IMG/VR virus record: IMGVR_UViG_3300007538_000035
Location: 1-50,333 of that record
DNA from: a virus
DNA: 50,333 nt
Strand: one strand, 5' to 3'
The first letter of the stretch is position 1. Each line of letters opens with the position of its first letter. The notes under the pieces were generated by a model. That model had not been told where the DNA came from, searched no databases, and saw only the letters and a program-made list of their open reading frames with translations. Made by a program: the position numbers and the translations under genes. Positions 33,578-42,704 of the stretch are shown one piece after another.

Positions 33578-35032
33578 ATGCCTTTATTAGATCTAAAAAC
33601 TGATTTAACATCCGTTCCTTTTGGTATGGATAGACCCAACGGGGGTTCTAGTAAACAACCGTTTATCGTAAAAGATATTCCGGGTAAGGATAAAACCTTT
33701 TTAGATCAAATCGGAGACGAAAGTACAGGAGACTATGGTATGACCGTTGGTAACACCTTCGGTTTTAGAAATGCCCTATTAAACCCAGGAACAGCTTTAG
33801 ATGATGTAGAACGTTTATATAAACTGTATACCCAAACTAGTACAGGATTAGTATTTGAAGCTAAACAAGTAGCTTTAGGATTATTATCTGAACCTACAGC
33901 GGTGTGGAATCCTCTAGCAGTTGGTGCCCAAGAATTACTTAATATTCCTGGAATAGGACACATTCCTTCATTTCTTAACCCCAACATCAGGGAAATTTTC
34001 ACTTACCCTGAACCTGGTCCTACTGATTTTAGAGCAGCTAATAGACTAAAAGCTGGTCAAACTGATGTTTATCAATTAGGTAGTCCCGGGGATGGTACTA
34101 ATCCTCTTCTTAGAGGTAAAGTTCCTGGAACTGATAATAAATTAGGAACTTCTATTGTAAGGAGTAGAAAACATTATAATGTAGTTTACGATAAAAAAGA
34201 TGCGATTAACTTAAATGTTAATGATACAACTCCTATACAAAACATTGCTCCCTTATCTTCCACAGCCGATAAAATGGCTTTGGTTAATTTGTATACGGCC
34301 CCTGATTCTGTAGCAAAATCAAAAGAAATATCAGGCGACATCCCTTCAGATTTTATAAAGTTTAAAATTAAAGTAGTAGATAACGATAATCCTTCACAAT
34401 TTACTCATATTCACTTTAGAGCATTTTTAGAAAGTTTCTCTGACTCATTCAGCGCAGAGTGGTCTGACCAAAAATTTGTTGGTAGAGGAGAAGCATTTTA
34501 TAGATATGGTGGTTTTAGTCGTTCTAATAGTTTAAGTTTTAAAGTAGCTGTTCAATCTCGCCAAGAACAAAGAACACTATATGAAAAACTTACTTATTTA
34601 GCTTCACTAACAGCCCCAGATTATAGTTCTAATGGTTTTATGAGAGGAAGTTTAATTTATTTAACTGTAGGAGACTATTTAGTAGATGTTCCTGGTGTAT
34701 TAGGAGGATTAAGTCTTACTATTGATCCAAACTCTCCTTGGGAAATTGCTAAATTAAATAATGGTAAAGAAGATAAAAATATTGCTCAATTGCCGCATGT
34801 GATTACAGTTGATAGTTTTGAATTTAAACCAATCCATAACTTTGTACCACAAAAAGGATCTAAATTTATTGGATATGATAATTGGGACTCTGATACTAAA
34901 CAAAGTGATTTAATTAAAGATGGTACTATAAGAGCACCAAAATCTTCTTCATCATCTATTGTTACAGTACCTACTTTAGCTCAATCCCAAGCATCTCAAG
35001 GAACTAATTATCCAACTCCCCCATTCGCATAA
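33578..35032 (+). CDS. Tail tube/baseplate junction protein (gp48/gp54-type role)
   Basis: A 484-residue structural protein. The region from about residue 255 to 395 has the look of a tail-tube-like domain in baseplate proteins: FIKFKIKVVDND, HIHFRAFLESFSDSFSAEW, FVGRGEAFYRYGGFSRS, then TLYEKLTYLASLTAPDYSSN and the end LSLTIDPNSPWEI. I recognise this block from baseplate tube-initiator proteins of contractile phages, but I cannot assign it firmly to gp48 or gp54. The N-terminal 200 residues appear to be specific to this group and the C-terminus is a Ser-rich, Gln/Ala tail. It lies six bases after the repeat protein and seven before the LysM protein. Confidence 0.6.
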   Translation: MPLLDLKTDLTSVPFGMDRPNGGSSKQPFIVKDIPGKDKTFLDQIGDESTGDYGMTVGNTFGFRNALLNPGTALDDVERLYKLYTQTSTGLVFEAKQVALGLLSEPTAVWNPLAVGAQELLNIPGIGHIPSFLNPNIREIFTYPEPGPTDFRAANRLKAGQTDVYQLGSPGDGTNPLLRGKVPGTDNKLGTSIVRSRKHYNVVYDKKDAINLNVNDTTPIQNIAPLSSTADKMALVNLYTAPDSVAKSKEISGDIPSDFIKFKIKVVDNDNPSQFTHIHFRAFLESFSDSFSAEWSDQKFVGRGEAFYRYGGFSRSNSLSFKVAVQSRQEQRTLYEKLTYLASLTAPDYSSNGFMRGSLIYLTVGDYLVDVPGVLGGLSLTIDPNSPWEIAKLNNGKEDKNIAQLPHVITVDSFEFKPIHNFVPQKGSKFIGYDNWDSDTKQSDLIKDGTIRAPKSSSSSIVTVPTLAQSQASQGTNYPTPPFA

Positions 35033-35038
35033 TAAGTT

Positions 35039-35344
35039 ATGAACAGATATTCAAAAATACCACAAAATTCAATAGGTCAAGGGAATTCTTATTATTATTC
35101 CCCTAAATATCCTTCAATTCCCTTTTCTTCAACTGATTTATATTTTATAATGCAAGAAGGGGATAGATTAGATTTATTAGCTAACCAAATATATGGAGAT
35201 CCTTCTTTATGGTGGATTATATCTTGTGCTAATCCTAATTTACCTCAAAATTCTTTTTACGTCCCCATTGGAACTCAAATTAGAGTACCCTTGGATGTCA
35301 CAAATATCCTTCTTAAATTTGATCAAATAAATGGAGTTGTATAA
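35039..35344 (+). CDS. LysM-domain baseplate protein (gp53-like)
   Basis: A 101-residue protein with a LysM-like domain at about 35-85: YFIMQEGDRLDLLANQIYGD, PSLWWIISCANP, and a late GTQIRVP. In contractile phages small LysM proteins connect the hub to the tail tube or wedge (T4 gp53 has a LysM-like fold). The stop codon overlaps the start of the hub gene (TAATG), which supports a baseplate role. A peptidoglycan-binding role is less likely, because the protein has no export signal and sits among baseplate genes. Confidence 0.7.
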   Translation: MNRYSKIPQNSIGQGNSYYYSPKYPSIPFSSTDLYFIMQEGDRLDLLANQIYGDPSLWWIISCANPNLPQNSFYVPIGTQIRVPLDVTNILLKFDQINGVV

Positions 35345-38300
35345 TGGGAAATCTTATAGGAAGTAATCCAAGAAAATTTGTTAAAACCCAAGTTGATCTA
35401 AGGCAGCAATTATTAGGGCTAGAAATTAGAGAACCTGAAGTTTTAACATGGTCTAATAACAATACAGCTTGGATACGAGCAGTATCATCAGTCAATATTT
35501 CTACACCCGAAAAAAGTGAAGCACTAACAGGAAGTAAAAACTTTCAGGGGGATTTATTAGCTAAAAATTTTATTCTTTATAACGGTGTATCTCGATTAGA
35601 CAATGAAGGAAAATTAATCCAACCCTCAGGACTATATGATGGAAATCCCGATAATATTTTTAAAAATGTTTATGGTTTTGCTGGTGACAACCAACAAGTT
35701 GGATTAGTTCCTCCTCCAGGCATTGAATCTTTAGATATTAAAACTTATAACAGGGGTTCTTTTAGAAAAGCAACTTTAAAACTTAAGGCAAATAGTAAAA
35801 AGCAGTTTGATATTATTGAAGCTCTTTACATGCACCCTGGGTTTACTGTATTAGTTGAGTGGGGTCATACTCTATATTATACCCACAATGATATTGATGT
35901 ATCATCTAAAAAATACGAACAAGCTACATTTAATACCCCAGCTTTTAGTAATTTTTTTAAAGATGATGTTAACCAAAACAATATTCTAGCTCTTATTAAT
36001 TCTCATACTGCTACTACTTGTGGGAACTATGATGGTTTTTTTGGAAAGATAGTTAATTTTAAATGGTCTTTCGAAGAAGATAATAGCTATAGCATTACCG
36101 TAGATATTATCTCTATAGGAGATGTAATTGAATCCCTAACTATTAATAGATCTACAGCAATAGGTTCATCTCCCTTCGGAACAGAACCCCCACCAGAATC
36201 TACCCCAGGAACCCCAGAGAGACAACCAGAAACAGAGGCTGCTAGAACTACCCGAGAAAATAAAGAACAAGCTAATTTTCTAACCCGCGCAAAAAGAATA
36301 GGTGATAAACTTAGTAGAAATGCCGGTAATTTTTTAGCTACAGTATCTAGTGGGGCTAATATTACGGGAACAAAGGATAACAATGGAGGTACAGCTGATA
36401 GAACTGCTTATTCAAATTTTGTTCAATCCTTAAGTAGTGCCGATGTTAAAGCATTAGCAAGTGCAGGACTTGTAGCAGGTGAAAGTGGATTTGATAATGC
36501 ACCAAAAACCACTTACACTGTAGAAACTGAAGCTGAAGAAGCTTTAAGTACAAGTTTAATAGCCAACAAAGATAAATCTCAGTTACATAAATATCTTTAT
36601 GAGGTTTATGATAAACTAAAAAAGAATGAGTCTAAAGGAGCTAAAGTTAACACTTATAATTGTATTGATCCCCAATACAATCCAAAAAAATTACCCCAAA
36701 TTCAAGTTTATGGAGATTCTACTTATAAAAATGAAGATGAAACTCCTTTTGACCCTAAAGAACAATTAGTAATTAAACCCCAAAGAAGAGCTAGAAGGAC
36801 TAAAAGTGGAAGTAATGGTTCAAGTTATGCAAGTACTGTAACCGTTGAGTCTAAAAATTCACCTTACCAATATGTAAAATTATATCATATTTTAAGGTAT
36901 ATTGAAGAAAATTTATTAATTTACTCAAAGGATAAAGAAGGAAATAAAACTCCTCTTATAAAATTTGATCAAAATTATAAAGAGACTTATTGTTTTACTT
37001 ATCCTACTCAATTTTCAACAGATCCTTCAGTTTGTATTATCCCTTTTAGAGTATCAGATTATAATAAAGATGAAGAAAAAGGAGATCCTCAATTAGGGTA
37101 TTTGGTAGAAAACCAAATGTTTGAATGTTTTAAAGATGTTCTTGAAAACAAAAGTGAAGATACTAATTTTAGAATTCCTGGTCAACCTTACACTGCCAGG
37201 TTAATGTTTATTCATGTTAATTTACACTTTGTTGTTGATTGTTTAGAAGCATCTACTAATGAAAATGGAGTTATCTTATTAAGATTTTTAGAACAATTAT
37301 TATCTGGAATCCAAGAAGCTTTAGGTAATGTTAATAAGTTAAATGTTACTTATGACCATGATATTAATACTATTAAGTTTATGGACGATATTCCTCTAGA
37401 TCCTAATTTTTTAAAACTAGTAGACCCTACTAATTTTGATGACAGATATAAAACACTATTCAATGTTTATGGGTGGAGACCTGGAAGATCTAAAAAATTT
37501 GATTCTACTAGTTATTTAGATGTTACAGGAAACTCCCTCCCAGGATATGGTAATGTTCAAAATGGAAGTTTTGTTTATAGTGTAAATTTAGATTCTGGTT
37601 TAACCCCCCAATTTGCTACTATGCTAGCTATTGGAGCCCAATCCCGTGGAACATCAGATATTACCAATGCTACGGCTTTTAATAAATTCCATGAAGGGTT
37701 AAAAGATAGAATCATCCCTGATAAACTAAGTAAAGCTGTAGCAGAAAATCTTCCTCAAGGAGGAGAAACAATGTCTGAAGCAGAACTCAAAGAACTTAAA
37801 TTTTTAAGATCTTCGGCCACAGCAAATGACCAAAAACGATATGCTGAGTTACTTGATAAGTATAAAAGAATTTATGGTAACTTTACAGATGCTTTAGAAA
37901 TATTTAAAGATAATATTAAAATATTAAGAGCTAAAGAAGGTCTTATTGAAAAATTCTATCAAAGAGGTTTAGTAGTTGATAGTGAAATTTTAGATATAAA
38001 CAGAAACATAAGTGGTAATGTTTCAAAATATGTAGTTTCACTTTTAAATGATGAAGGTGATGCTCCCCCTGCTAGTGGATTTATTCCTTTTGATTTAAAT
38101 TTAACAATGTTAGGATTATCTGGGGTTCGTATGTATGAACGATTTTACATAGATCAAAACATCTTACCTTCAAGTTATAATAGAAATTTATCTTTTATTA
38201 TTAAAGGAGTAGATCATAAAGTATCAAGCAAAGGGTGGGAAACTACTATTACAAGTTTAGCTGCTGTAAACAATGCTACCACTCAAAATAATTCAAATCT

Positions 38301-38355
38301 AAGTTTACCTAAAAACGAAATTGAACCTTCTACAAACCCATCAGAAGACGAATAA
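35344..38355 (+). CDS. Baseplate hub protein, gp27/gpD-like
   Basis: A 1003-residue protein, probably the central hub. Residues about 120-270 (GIESLDIKTYNRGSFRKATL, YMHPGFTVLVEWGHTLYY, FKWSFEEDNSYSITVDI) and the last segment (MYERFYIDQNILPSSYN, SFIIKGVDHKVSSKGWETT) fit the two tube-like domains of gp27/gpD-type hub proteins; the final 'GVDH.+...GW.T.I' block is characteristic. Between them lies a large insertion with low-complexity Pro/Glu/Arg stretches (about 280-310) and a globular part of several hundred residues. No lysozyme signature is apparent, so if the tail carries a peptidoglycan hydrolase it must be elsewhere. The gene starts inside the stop of the LysM gene. Confidence 0.7.
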   Translation: MGNLIGSNPRKFVKTQVDLRQQLLGLEIREPEVLTWSNNNTAWIRAVSSVNISTPEKSEALTGSKNFQGDLLAKNFILYNGVSRLDNEGKLIQPSGLYDGNPDNIFKNVYGFAGDNQQVGLVPPPGIESLDIKTYNRGSFRKATLKLKANSKKQFDIIEALYMHPGFTVLVEWGHTLYYTHNDIDVSSKKYEQATFNTPAFSNFFKDDVNQNNILALINSHTATTCGNYDGFFGKIVNFKWSFEEDNSYSITVDIISIGDVIESLTINRSTAIGSSPFGTEPPPESTPGTPERQPETEAARTTRENKEQANFLTRAKRIGDKLSRNAGNFLATVSSGANITGTKDNNGGTADRTAYSNFVQSLSSADVKALASAGLVAGESGFDNAPKTTYTVETEAEEALSTSLIANKDKSQLHKYLYEVYDKLKKNESKGAKVNTYNCIDPQYNPKKLPQIQVYGDSTYKNEDETPFDPKEQLVIKPQRRARRTKSGSNGSSYASTVTVESKNSPYQYVKLYHILRYIEENLLIYSKDKEGNKTPLIKFDQNYKETYCFTYPTQFSTDPSVCIIPFRVSDYNKDEEKGDPQLGYLVENQMFECFKDVLENKSEDTNFRIPGQPYTARLMFIHVNLHFVVDCLEASTNENGVILLRFLEQLLSGIQEALGNVNKLNVTYDHDINTIKFMDDIPLDPNFLKLVDPTNFDDRYKTLFNVYGWRPGRSKKFDSTSYLDVTGNSLPGYGNVQNGSFVYSVNLDSGLTPQFATMLAIGAQSRGTSDITNATAFNKFHEGLKDRIIPDKLSKAVAENLPQGGETMSEAELKELKFLRSSATANDQKRYAELLDKYKRIYGNFTDALEIFKDNIKILRAKEGLIEKFYQRGLVVDSEILDINRNISGNVSKYVVSLLNDEGDAPPASGFIPFDLNLTMLGLSGVRMYERFYIDQNILPSSYNRNLSFIIKGVDHKVSSKGWETTITSLAAVNNATTQNNSNLSLPKNEIEPSTNPSEDE

Positions 38356-38361
38356 TAAATT

Positions 38362-38973
38362 ATGTATTATCCTAAGTCCCAAATAAAAACTAATTTATAC
38401 ACTAATGGAGATGAATATGAAACTCCAAAGGGTATTCCTTATGTAGGACAATACTGGAAAAGTTCAGATGGTAAAATTCACAGTGGTGTAGGACCCCAAG
38501 ATAGAACTTCTATAATTTTATCTCCTATTACTTCTTCTAAAACTGCTGATTCAAATTTTAATATTAAAACTAGTACTGAAGATTTATCACCTGAAGTTTT
38601 AGGATATTTTCAAGCCAAAAACATTGATGTTAATAACCCCCCAACATTTAAAACACCTCAATATTATTTAAATATTCCTACTAGTGAAGATTATTTAGAT
38701 GGATTCTATACAAGATATTTTGCTAAACAATCAAATAGAAACATCTATATTGAAATTAGTAAAGATACTTTTAATGATTTAAAATCATATAATCCTGATT
38801 ACGAGTTTAATTTATATAAAATTTTTAAATTAGATTGGGTTATTAGCGGGGGTGATGAAACTTACGTTTCTGAACAAAATTACAATCTAGTAGAATATTA
38901 CGAGAAAAAAATAGGTTACACTGCTTTTACTGAATACTTCTCAAATTACACAGAGTTCTATAGAGCGGGGTAA
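38362..38973 (+). CDS. Conserved baseplate-associated protein of unknown function
   Basis: A 203-residue protein six bases after the hub gene. The N-terminal pattern, LYTNGDEYETPKGIPYVGQYWKSSDGKIHSG (positions 12-42 hold Gly/Tyr-rich 'TxGxEY...YxGxYWxxxxGxxxxG'), is one I recall next to hub genes in marine T4-like phages, without a known function. The C-terminal half is mixed alpha/beta with aromatic residues (FYTRYFAKQ, YKIFKLDWVI). It is the last gene before the replication block. A baseplate or tail role is inferred from position only. Confidence 0.6.
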   Translation: MYYPKSQIKTNLYTNGDEYETPKGIPYVGQYWKSSDGKIHSGVGPQDRTSIILSPITSSKTADSNFNIKTSTEDLSPEVLGYFQAKNIDVNNPPTFKTPQYYLNIPTSEDYLDGFYTRYFAKQSNRNIYIEISKDTFNDLKSYNPDYEFNLYKIFKLDWVISGGDETYVSEQNYNLVEYYEKKIGYTAFTEYFSNYTEFYRAG

Positions 38974-39002
38974 TCCAAAAAAGGTTTTGTATATTTAAGT
39001 AA

Positions 39003-40277
39003 ATGTTTTGGTTAATAGAAGATAGTGAACAACTGAGGGAATTCGACTGTCGAGGTTTTAAAGAAGTGTTTTTAGAGGTTATACCTCATAATTTCAACAC
39101 CCACCCAATCCTCGATAGCGTTTCTACGTTGTATGTACGCCCTATAAACGCGAGTAAGGGATACATGATGTGCCTCGATCATAGTGAGGCGCTATCGCTT
39201 GATATACAACAAGTAACAGAGACATTAAGCAAAATTGAAAAAATATATGTGAGGGATAAAAAATCGGTATTACAATACTTACCGCTTAAAGCTCTCTTTG
39301 ACATTCAACCCACATATAATACATATATACCAGAACTAACGTTCGCCCATAAATGGATCTATAAAAACAATTTAGATCATGCGGCTCCAAACCGATTAGT
39401 GCCTATTGTAAAACACTATGAATATTGTGAGTCGATTTTTCAAGATCTAAATGTATTTAATATAAAATGCCAAGACGATTATTGTCAATGGTTTAACAAA
39501 AAAAGTTCAATTGTGTTTTCCGCTATTGAAGCCAATGGACTTAAAATAAATAAAGAAGTATATGAAACGTTTTTTCACAAGGTTGAGGGGGAGTATGTTT
39601 ACACCCAATATAATCTCAAAACCCTTACCACTAGACCCTCAAACAGCTTTGGAGGAGTCAATTTTGCTGCCCTCAACAAAGAAAATGGATGTAGGGGATC
39701 GTTTATTGCGCGTAATGATGGACTTATCGAGTTTGATGTTTCTGCTTACCACCCTACCTTGGCTGCTCGTCTTGTTGGTTATTCGTTTGGCAATAAAGAT
39801 ATTCATATGGACTTCGCAACAATGTACGGGGTGGATTACAAAAAAGCTAAAGAATTAACATTTAAACAACTATACGGAGGAGTTTTCGAACAGTATAAAA
39901 ACCTGGAATTTTTTAGGAAAGTACAAGCGTATACTGATGATTTGTGGGACACTTTTCAATACCAAGGTTGGATTGAAATGCCTCAATCAAAGTATATACT
40001 TAGGAAAGAAAACACCGAAGATATGAAGCCGCAAAAGTTATTTAACTACGTACTACAAAACTTGGAAACGTCCACAAACGTTCTTATATTGTGGGAAATA
40101 CTTAAATTTTTACGAGGTAAAAAAACAAAACTCGTGTTGTATACTTACGATGCTTTTTTGTTTGATTATGCTGAGGAAGAAAAACATTTATTAAAAGAAA
40201 TTAAAAAAATTATAGAAAGCTTTGAATTGAGCACAAAAATTAGTTATGGAGACACTTATGACTTTACAAGAAGTTAA
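39003..40277 (+). CDS. Compact family A DNA polymerase
   Basis: A 424-residue polymerase with the three family A motifs: motif A FDVSAYHPTLAARL (244-257), motif B KKAKELTFKQLYGG (280-293) and motif C LVLYTYDAFLFDY (377-389), where Asp383 is the catalytic acid but the usual Glu after it is Ala and the His before it is Tyr. An upstream NLKTLTTRPSNSFGG...RGSF segment (204-234) is the usual template/primer contact. Residues 1-170 do not show the DxE exonuclease motifs, so proofreading is absent or is provided by another protein. T4 itself uses a family B polymerase; separate polymerase and exonuclease genes are recalled from Rhodothermus phage RM378. The next gene overlaps its end. A variant ATATTTAA lies just before the start. 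Confidence 0.85.
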   Translation: MFWLIEDSEQLREFDCRGFKEVFLEVIPHNFNTHPILDSVSTLYVRPINASKGYMMCLDHSEALSLDIQQVTETLSKIEKIYVRDKKSVLQYLPLKALFDIQPTYNTYIPELTFAHKWIYKNNLDHAAPNRLVPIVKHYEYCESIFQDLNVFNIKCQDDYCQWFNKKSSIVFSAIEANGLKINKEVYETFFHKVEGEYVYTQYNLKTLTTRPSNSFGGVNFAALNKENGCRGSFIARNDGLIEFDVSAYHPTLAARLVGYSFGNKDIHMDFATMYGVDYKKAKELTFKQLYGGVFEQYKNLEFFRKVQAYTDDLWDTFQYQGWIEMPQSKYILRKENTEDMKPQKLFNYVLQNLETSTNVLILWEILKFLRGKKTKLVLYTYDAFLFDYAEEEKHLLKEIKKIIESFELSTKISYGDTYDFTRS

Positions 40278-40716
40278 TTATATGTATTCGGGACAATACG
40301 ATTTTGAACAACCCGAAAATATTATAGATTTGAACAACAAGTTATTTTGCACCTTTACGTCTTTGGAGGACATGGATGCATTGGTTAATGATTTATCTTC
40401 ACGTTATAGCATCATGTATAACAAAATGTTTGTTTTGCACGTTAAGAGCAATAACGAGTATGTTGTTACATATAATGTTGATCAAGGTAATGTGAATAAT
40501 ATCCCTGAAAACACAATTTTAGTACATCGTAAAAAAGACACAAATACTCTTTATACTATTAATGCCTTAAATGAATTAATTAAGGGATTGAATGGTGGTG
40601 TAGTTGACACACGTTATAAAATTGACTGGCAACACTACAAAAATTGTATTCTACTCACTCAGCACAACGAATTAAAGCAATTGAATACAAAGATTTTCAA
40701 GATTATTGAACTTTAA
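40246..40716 (+). CDS. Hypothetical protein overlapping the polymerase gene
   Basis: A protein of 152-156 residues; the start may be the ATG at 40246 or the one at 40258. Its first codons overlap the polymerase gene by 20-32 bases, so the two are probably co-translated. I do not recognise a family. The sequence is a compact alpha/beta protein (LFCTFTSLEDMDALVNDLSS, NEYVVTYNVDQGNVNNIPEN, TLYTINALNELIKGLNGG), without membrane segments, cysteine motifs or a nucleotide-binding loop. Location between the polymerase and the ssDNA-binding protein suggests a replication accessory role, such as a processivity or regulatory factor; this is inference only. Confidence 0.7.
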   Translation: METLMTLQEVNYMYSGQYDFEQPENIIDLNNKLFCTFTSLEDMDALVNDLSSRYSIMYNKMFVLHVKSNNEYVVTYNVDQGNVNNIPENTILVHRKKDTNTLYTINALNELIKGLNGGVVDTRYKIDWQHYKNCILLTQHNELKQLNTKIFKIIEL

Positions 40717-40740
40717 TTTGGTGATTATACCAAAGGTTAT

Positions 40741-40753
40741 TATATTTAGTTAC
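40741..40753 (+). promoter_or_regulatory. Weak variant motif (TATATTTAGTTAC) before the gp32-like gene
   Basis: Fits the pattern of the variant at 3896 except for a GT substitution in the second half, and lies 17 bases before the ATG at 40771. It may be a middle or dual promoter or a chance match. Confidence 0.35.
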
Positions 40754-40770
40754 ATTAAAAATTAGTTATT

Positions 40771-41610
40771 ATGGATTTGAACGAAATCAAAGCGCGCCTT
40801 AATCAGATGCAAAACGCATCTAACGGACAGAGCAAAGGCGATGGAAAACAATTGTTCTGGAAACCCTCGGTTGGTAAACAAACCATCCGCATTGTACCTT
40901 TCAAGTACAACTCCGCAAACCCCTTTACCGAAATGCAATTCTATTATGGAATTGGTTCTAAAAAGGTAATGTCTTCACCTACAAACTGGGGTGAAAAAGA
41001 TCCAATTAAAGAATTTGCTAAACAATTGCGTCAATCAGATGATAAAGACAACTGGCGTTTGGCTAAAAAATTGGATGCTAAAACCCGTGTATTCGCACCT
41101 ATAGTAGTGCGTGGTGAAGAATCTGAAGGTGTTAAATTGTGGCAGTTTGGTAAAGAAATTTACGAAGCATTTTTGCAGATGGCTGCTGATGAAGAAGTAG
41201 GTGATTTTACTGATATCTTGAATGGTCGTGATATTAAGTTGAATACTGTAGGTCCTGAATCTACTGGTACTCCTTACAACAAAACTACTATTGCTCCCTC
41301 AATGAAAACTTCTCAACTTTCGGATGATGAAGCATTGGTTGAAAAATTGTTGAATGATCAACCTGATCCTAAAAAAGTATTTAAGCCCTTGTCTTATGAT
41401 GAGATGAAGAGTGCACTTCAAGAGTGGTTGTCGCCTGAAGATTCTGAAGAAGGTGATATCGTTTCTGAACCTGCTGAAGATTTTGATTCAGATATTAAAG
41501 AAGCACCTAAATCAAATTATTCACTTAGTGCTAAACCTGTTGTTAAAAAATCAAAGACAGATCAATTTGATGATTTGTTTGGAGAAGAAGACGACGATTT
41601 ACCATTTTAA
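40771..41610 (+). CDS. gp32: Single-stranded DNA-binding protein, gp32-like
   Basis: A 279-residue gp32-type protein that coats single-stranded DNA in replication and recombination. KQLFWKPSVGKQTIRIVPFK (26-45) is the conserved start of the DNA-binding core; FYYGIGSKKVMSSPTNWGEK (57-76) corresponds to the zinc-finger region of gp32, but this protein has no cysteine at all, so the zinc site is missing. The C-terminal third is acidic and ends FGEEDDDLPF, which resembles the DDDIPF tip of bacterial SSB rather than the T4 gp32 tail. UvsX, 5' nuclease and helicase genes follow in order, as partners of gp32 in T4. Confidence 0.85.
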   Translation: MDLNEIKARLNQMQNASNGQSKGDGKQLFWKPSVGKQTIRIVPFKYNSANPFTEMQFYYGIGSKKVMSSPTNWGEKDPIKEFAKQLRQSDDKDNWRLAKKLDAKTRVFAPIVVRGEESEGVKLWQFGKEIYEAFLQMAADEEVGDFTDILNGRDIKLNTVGPESTGTPYNKTTIAPSMKTSQLSDDEALVEKLLNDQPDPKKVFKPLSYDEMKSALQEWLSPEDSEEGDIVSEPAEDFDSDIKEAPKSNYSLSAKPVVKKSKTDQFDDLFGEEDDDLPF

Positions 41611-41620
41611 TTAACAACAC

Positions 41621-42703
41621 ATGGCAAGAGGAAAAACATCCAAGTCCTTATCGGAGGCAGTCTCCTCTGAAATTAAAGCGAATTTTAACTTAGATAGCTT
41701 TAAGAATAAGAAAGGACTTACATCAAAAGCTAAGTTTAAAGAACAAACCTGGATTCCACTTTCGGAAGCATACCAAGAAACTACTTCGGTTCCAGGTATT
41801 CCTCAAGGTCACATTGTATTGCTTCGTGGGCATTCTGATACGGGTAAAACAACTGCTTTGATTGAAGCAGCCGTATCAGCCCAGAAGCGAGGTATTCTTC
41901 CTGTATTCATTATCACTGAGATGAAATGGAACTGGGAGCATGCCGTCCAAATGGGGTTAGAAGTAAATGAAGTTGTAGATGAATCTACAGGTGAAATTAT
42001 AGATTACAATGGTAGCTTTATTTACGTTGACCGTGAAACTATTAATACTATTGAAGACGTAGCCGCATTTATCCTTGATTTGCTTGATGAGCAGAAAAAA
42101 GGTAATTTGCCTTATAACTTGCTATTCTTGTGGGATTCAATTGGTTCGGTTCCTTGTGAATTATCCGTTCGTTCAAACAAAAATAACAATGAATGGAACG
42201 CAGGTGCTATGTCAACCCAATTTGGTAACAACGTTAATCAGCGCATAGTAATGTCTCGTAAGGAAAGTAGCCCATACACCAATACCCTTGTGTGTATTAA
42301 TAAGGTATGGACTCTAAAACCGGAATCTCCAATGGGTCAACCCAAGTTGATGAATAAAGGAGGTTATGCTATGTGGTTTGATGCAACATTTGTTGTTACA
42401 TTTGGTAATGTGATGTCAGCAGGAACATCAAAAATTAAAGCTATTAAAGATGGTAAACAAGTCGAATTTGCAAAACGTACAAATATTCAAATCGACAAAA
42501 ACCACATTAATGGCGTTACTACTCGAGGTAAAATCATCATGACTCCTCATGGCTTTATTGAAGATACAGATAAAGCATTGAAAAATTACAAAGACTCTCA
42601 TGCAGATGCTTGGAAAAGCATTCTAGGAGGTGTAGATTTCAACATTGTTGAAGAGGATCAAGAATACACAGATATTACCTCATACGAAAACGAACCAGAA
42701 TAA
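41621..42703 (+). CDS. uvsX: UvsX-like recombinase (RecA family)
   Basis: A 360-residue strand-exchange protein. Walker A is GHSDTGKT (70-77), the Walker B-like strand is LLFLWDSIGS (167-176), and the segment with SVRSNKNNNEWNAGAMSTQFGN and the downstream loop with VWTLKPESPMGQPKLMNKGG are the L1/L2-like DNA-binding regions of UvsX. The length is close to T4 UvsX (391). The acidic C-terminus (EEDQEYTDITSYENEPE) may regulate filament formation. It starts ten bases after the gp32-like gene, its usual functional partner. Confidence 0.92.
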   Translation: MARGKTSKSLSEAVSSEIKANFNLDSFKNKKGLTSKAKFKEQTWIPLSEAYQETTSVPGIPQGHIVLLRGHSDTGKTTALIEAAVSAQKRGILPVFIITEMKWNWEHAVQMGLEVNEVVDESTGEIIDYNGSFIYVDRETINTIEDVAAFILDLLDEQKKGNLPYNLLFLWDSIGSVPCELSVRSNKNNNEWNAGAMSTQFGNNVNQRIVMSRKESSPYTNTLVCINKVWTLKPESPMGQPKLMNKGGYAMWFDATFVVTFGNVMSAGTSKIKAIKDGKQVEFAKRTNIQIDKNHINGVTTRGKIIMTPHGFIEDTDKALKNYKDSHADAWKSILGGVDFNIVEEDQEYTDITSYENEPE

Positions 42704-42704
42704 G

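Noticed and set aside
42645-42704. Upstream start for the 5' nuclease
   Set aside because: It lies inside uvsX, while an ATG immediately after the uvsX stop gives a normal N-terminus.
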